From Deltaproteobacteria bacterium (GTDB lineage: Bacteria > Desulfobacterota > Syntrophobacteria > BM002), in NCBI GenBank assembly GCA_020350905.1, contig CP070843.1, forward strand, positions 3,403,884 through 3,410,020: a stretch of 6,137 nucleotides of DNA, given 5' to 3'. Of this stretch, positions 4,132 to 6,137 are shown piece after piece; position 1 is the stretch's first letter; every line of letters begins with the position of its first letter. Both the position numbers and the translations under genes were made by a program. The notes beneath the pieces are model-generated. The model was not told where the DNA came from. It worked only from the letters and a program-made list of their open reading frames with translations, and searched no databases.

Positions 4132-6137
4132 ATGAAAACATCGCCGTTAGAGCTATACGACGAACTGGTACTTGGCAAACCGGTCGCGACCTTGCTCCTG
4201 GTGTTCCTAATCACCGCCTTTTTCGGCTGGTTCGTTCCAGCCCTCAAGATCGACATCTCTGCTGATTCGCTGGTCCTGGAAAACGATGAAGACCTGCGCT
4301 ACTACAACTCCATCCGGGCCCGCTACGGATCCGACGACTATCTGATCCTCACCTATACGCCCCAGGGAAGATTGTTCGAAAGAGAGACCCTGGAGGATCT
4401 GCGCAGGTTGCGCGATAGCCTGACCGCCATCGAGCGGGTTGAATCGGTAATCAGCATCTTGGACGTGCCCCTCGTTCAGAGTCCACCAATGTCGTTGGAG
4501 GAACTGGAACAACGCATACGCAAATTGGCAGATCCGGACACGAACCTCGTGCTGGCCGAACGGGAGCTGCGCCAGAGCCCGCTCTACAGCAATCGCCTCA
4601 TGGGCCCCCATGGCGATACCACAGCGATGCGGGTGAATTTCCGTCGTGATCCGATCTATGAGCGCCTGCACAAAGGCCGAAATAAGTTGCGCGAAAAACA
4701 GCTTGAGTCCGAGCTGACATCGGAGGAGGAGCAGGAACTCATACGTTTGACCAATGAGTTCAAGCAGTATAAAGCCGAGTTGATGGCGCAAGAGGAAGCG
4801 GATATCGCTAGCATCCGTAGCATCATGGACCGGCACCGGGATCGGGCCGAATTGCATCTCGGAGGCAAGCCCATGATTGTGGCGGACATGGTGGCTTTTG
4901 TCCGCCACGATATCAGGGTATTCGGCCTAGGGGTGATTGCAGTTCTGGCACTGCTTCTAGTCATTGCCTTCCACCAGCCACGCTGGGTTATTCTGCCCCT
5001 GCTCACCGCTCTTGCCACGGCCGTGGTTACCATGGGATTCCTGGGACTGGCCGGGTGGCGTCTGACCGTGGTGTCATCCAATTTCCTCGCCTTGTTGTTG
5101 ATCTTCGTTCTCTCCCTTACCATTCATCTCATCGTCCGTTACCGCGAGTTGCATGTGCAAAATCCCGATGAAGAGCAGCGTTATTTGGTGCGGGAGACGG
5201 TTCGCAGCAAGTTCATCCCCTGTTTCTACATGGTAATAACCACCATGGTGGCCTTTGGCTCGCTGGTAGTGAGCGGCGTCCGGCCGGTGATCGATTTTGG
5301 CTGGATAATGGGCGTCAGCCTCACAGTGGCCTTGATATTCACCTTTACCCTGTTCCCGGCTGCAATTATGTTGCTCAAGCCCGGAAAACCACATAAACCG
5401 AGGGATATAACGAGCGCCATAACCGGCCTCTTCCCGCCTCTGATCGAACACCATGGCAACCTGGTGCTGGGAGTAGCCATGCTGGCGGTGGTTCTTGGGG
5501 TAATAGGCATATCCAGACTCACGGTGGAGAACCGCTTCATCGACCACTTCCATGAGTCCACGGAGATCTATCAGGGCATGTATCTCATTGACCGGGAACT
5601 GGGCGGCACCACCCCTCTAGACGTGGTGATCGATGCTCCGGCCGAGTTTTTCGAGGAGGAACAAGAACCCTTTGATGATGAAGATGAGAAAGAGAATGAC
5701 GAACTTTGGGATGATACCGACTTCGAGGGAGAGGCGGGGATTACAGGCAGCAGTTACTGGTTCAACGTCTTCAAGGTGGATGAGGTGGATGCTATCCAGG
5801 ACTATCTGGATGGGATCGTTGAGACCGGCAAGGTCCTCTCCCTGTCCACTACCATGGAGGTGTTGAAACAGGTTAATGGCGGCGAACTGCCGGATAATTT
5901 TACTCTAGCCATTCTCTACCAGCGCTTACCCAATGAGATCAAAGAGGCCCTTATTGTTCCTTACCTGGCAGAAGATGGCAATCAGCTTCGCTATTCAGTG
6001 CGGGTGTACGAATCGGATGTCAATCTCAAACGTCAGGACCTGCTGAAGCGGATCCGTCTCCACCTGACCCGGGAGTTGGGACTGTCGGACGACCAGGTGC
6101 ATCTCAGTGGCATATTGGTGCTCTATAACAATATGTT
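4132..6137 (+). CDS. MMPL/RND-superfamily transporter, 3' end beyond the window
   Basis: The reading frame is open for 668 codons with no stop, so the protein is truncated by the window edge. Family members usually have about 750-900 residues. The layout is that of an RND-type exporter: TM1 (about 18-38), a large extracytoplasmic loop (39-261), five clustered helices TM2-TM6 (about 262-280, 285-305, 313-335, 362-383, 389-415), TM7 (444-461), and the start of the second extracytoplasmic domain. TM4 ends in the family signature IHLIVRYRE (331-339). Relatives move lipids, hopanoids or hydrophobic compounds, driven by the proton gradient; the substrate here cannot be told. The first loop contains a long charged helical stretch (about 177-241), and the second a very acidic segment (about 505-534). 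No acidic residue is seen in the core of TM4. The start is the ATG at 4132 with AGAGG four bases before it. No membrane-fusion or outer-membrane partner gene is visible. Confidence 0.88.
   Translation, partial: MKTSPLELYDELVLGKPVATLLLVFLITAFFGWFVPALKIDISADSLVLENDEDLRYYNSIRARYGSDDYLILTYTPQGRLFERETLEDLRRLRDSLTAIERVESVISILDVPLVQSPPMSLEELEQRIRKLADPDTNLVLAERELRQSPLYSNRLMGPHGDTTAMRVNFRRDPIYERLHKGRNKLREKQLESELTSEEEQELIRLTNEFKQYKAELMAQEEADIASIRSIMDRHRDRAELHLGGKPMIVADMVAFVRHDIRVFGLGVIAVLALLLVIAFHQPRWVILPLLTALATAVVTMGFLGLAGWRLTVVSSNFLALLLIFVLSLTIHLIVRYRELHVQNPDEEQRYLVRETVRSKFIPCFYMVITTMVAFGSLVVSGVRPVIDFGWIMGVSLTVALIFTFTLFPAAIMLLKPGKPHKPRDITSAITGLFPPLIEHHGNLVLGVAMLAVVLGVIGISRLTVENRFIDHFHESTEIYQGMYLIDRELGGTTPLDVVIDAPAEFFEEEQEPFDDEDEKENDELWDDTDFEGEAGITGSSYWFNVFKVDEVDAIQDYLDGIVETGKVLSLSTTMEVLKQVNGGELPDNFTLAILYQRLPNEIKEALIVPYLAEDGNQLRYSVRVYESDVNLKRQDLLKRIRLHLTRELGLSDDQVHLSGILVLYNNM

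Noticed and set aside
4207..4908. A 233-codon open frame on the minus strand inside the MMPL gene
   Set aside because: It lies wholly antisense to a clear transporter gene, its translation has no recognisable domain, and the + strand frame shows clear family signatures. It is a shadow frame.

Overview
The window looks like the chromosome of a Gram-negative bacterium. The protein style points to a Desulfobacterota (former deltaproteobacterial) sulfate reducer or syntroph. This placement is an inference from three things: tandem-domain universal stress proteins, stand-alone receiver proteins, and PAS kinases with 'CPV' cysteine motifs and an 'SHGIKG' H-box. No rRNA or other lineage marker is present. 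All genes lie on the + strand, and no tRNA, CRISPR array or insertion sequence was found.

Region 1 (65-3901) is a compact signalling cluster, probably one transcription unit. It holds a two-domain universal stress protein (65-997), a stand-alone receiver protein with a probable TTG start (1039-1452), a second stand-alone receiver protein (1515-1871), and a soluble REC-PAS-PAS-histidine kinase (1961-3901). Gaps between these genes are 41, 62 and 89 bases. A hairpin with a pyrimidine-rich tail at 3935-3965 probably ends the unit. Its promoter is not visible in the 64 bases upstream and may lie before the window.

Region 2 (3902-4131) is a 230-base intergenic stretch holding that terminator. It also holds a sigma70-like promoter (TTGACA, 18-base spacer, CATACT) whose -35 box lies inside an imperfect inverted repeat that could be an operator.

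Region 3 (4132 to the window end) is the first 668 codons of a large MMPL/RND-superfamily membrane protein, cut off by the window edge. It appears to be transcribed separately from the signalling cluster.

How the genes may work together: the cytosolic kinase could sense a redox or ligand signal through its two cysteine-containing PAS domains. It could then pass phosphate to its own receiver and to the two small receivers. None of the three receiver-bearing proteins has a DNA-binding or other recognisable output domain, so output would have to come from protein-protein contacts or a phosphorelay to a partner encoded elsewhere. The most unusual features are a second, histidine-less H-box-like segment in the kinase, receivers whose alpha4-beta5 region is resized in opposite directions, and a stress protein with altered ATP-loop residues and a CxxC linker.
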